This document shows, piece after piece, positions 6,755 to 6,969 of a DNA stretch of 6,969 bases (position 1 is its first letter; each line of letters opens with the position of its first letter). This DNA comes from Desulfovibrionales bacterium. Its GTDB lineage: Bacteria > Desulfobacterota > Desulfovibrionia > Desulfovibrionales > Desulfomicrobiaceae. The notes below the pieces were generated by a model, which was not told where the DNA came from, searched no databases, and saw only the letters and a list, made by a program, of their open reading frames with translations. Position numbers and translations under genes: made by a program. The stretch lies in assembly GCA_012727515.1 (NCBI GenBank), contig JAAYGZ010000158.1, positions 1 through 6,969 of the forward strand, written 5' to 3'.

Positions 6755-6969
6755 TTACTCCACGATTTCCGAGACAACGCCAGCCCCAACTGTCCGGCCA
6801 CCTTCACGGATTGCAAAGCGCAGTCCCTTTTCCATGGCAATAGGAGCAATCAGGTGAACATGGAATGTGGCATTGTCACCAGGCATGATCATCTCAATGC
6901 CTTCGTTCAACGTCACCACACCGGTGATGTCGGTTGTACGAAAATAAAACTGCGGACGATACCCAGAGA
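6755..6969 (-). CDS. tuf: Elongation factor Tu, 3' end only (last 70 residues)
   Basis: GTPase that delivers aminoacyl-tRNA to the ribosome. Only the end of domain 3 (beta-barrel II) is in the window; the rest lies beyond base 6969. The visible part starts [16 protein letters not shown] and contains [30 protein letters not shown] and [13 protein letters not shown] before TAA. These are the standard EF-Tu C-terminal motifs, including the [12 protein letters not shown] and GGRTVGAG stretches. The ending VVSEIVE is of the Desulfovibrio type as far as I recall. Many bacteria of this kind carry two tuf genes; whether this one is duplicated cannot be seen here. Confidence 0.98.
   Translation of the reverse strand, partial: SGYRPQFYFRTTDITGVVTLNEGIEMIMPGDNATFHVHLIAPIAMEKGLRFAIREGGRTVGAGVVSEIVE

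Noticed and set aside
6507..6857. Plus-strand open frame spanning tRNA-Trp, rpmG and the tuf end
   Set aside because: It runs antisense through a tRNA and two conserved protein genes, so it cannot be a credible gene.

Overview
The window is a bacterial core translation/transcription cluster. Every gene lies on the minus strand, in the order tuf (3' end) – rpmG – tRNA-Trp(CCA) – secE – nusG – rplK – rplA – rplJ – rplL – rpoB (5' four-fifths). The order, the EF-Tu C-terminus (ending in VVSEIVE), the 49-residue four-cysteine L33 and the long RpoB point to a delta-type sulfate reducer (Desulfovibrionales-like, Desulfobacterota). G+C looks moderate by eye, so it is not a high-GC Desulfovibrio. The taxonomic call is inference from protein similarity held in memory; the gene identities themselves are secure.

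Layout in the direction of transcription (high to low coordinates). At 6969-6755 is the end of EF-Tu. L33 starts 2 bases after the tuf stop (6752-6603). A 59-base gap with a hairpin follows, then tRNA-Trp with an encoded CCA end (6543-6468). secE starts 20 bases later (6447-6214). nusG follows at once (best start ATG at 6204), with its Shine-Dalgarno inside the secE stop. rplK (5635-5213) and rplA (5197-4493) are tightly spaced. A 103-base leader, which can fold like an L10 autoregulatory site, precedes rplJ (GTG start, 4389-3871). rplL (3840-3454) has the strongest Shine-Dalgarno in the window. A 180-base gap with two strong hairpins separates rplL from rpoB (3273 to beyond base 1).

How the genes work together: EF-Tu, L33, L11, L1, L10 and L7/L12 serve the ribosome, the last four forming the L1 stalk and the GTPase-associated stalk. 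SecE is a translocon subunit, NusG an RNA polymerase elongation factor and RpoB the polymerase beta subunit. The RNA structures in the gaps are the expected places to tune the ratio of stalk protein to polymerase.

Nothing on the plus strand looks like a real gene. I saw no mobile element, CRISPR array or accessory system, and no previously undescribed system. The points worth a second look are two unusual residues in the rifampicin/fork region of RpoB and the RNA structures in the rplA-rplJ, rplL-rpoB and rpmG-tRNA gaps.
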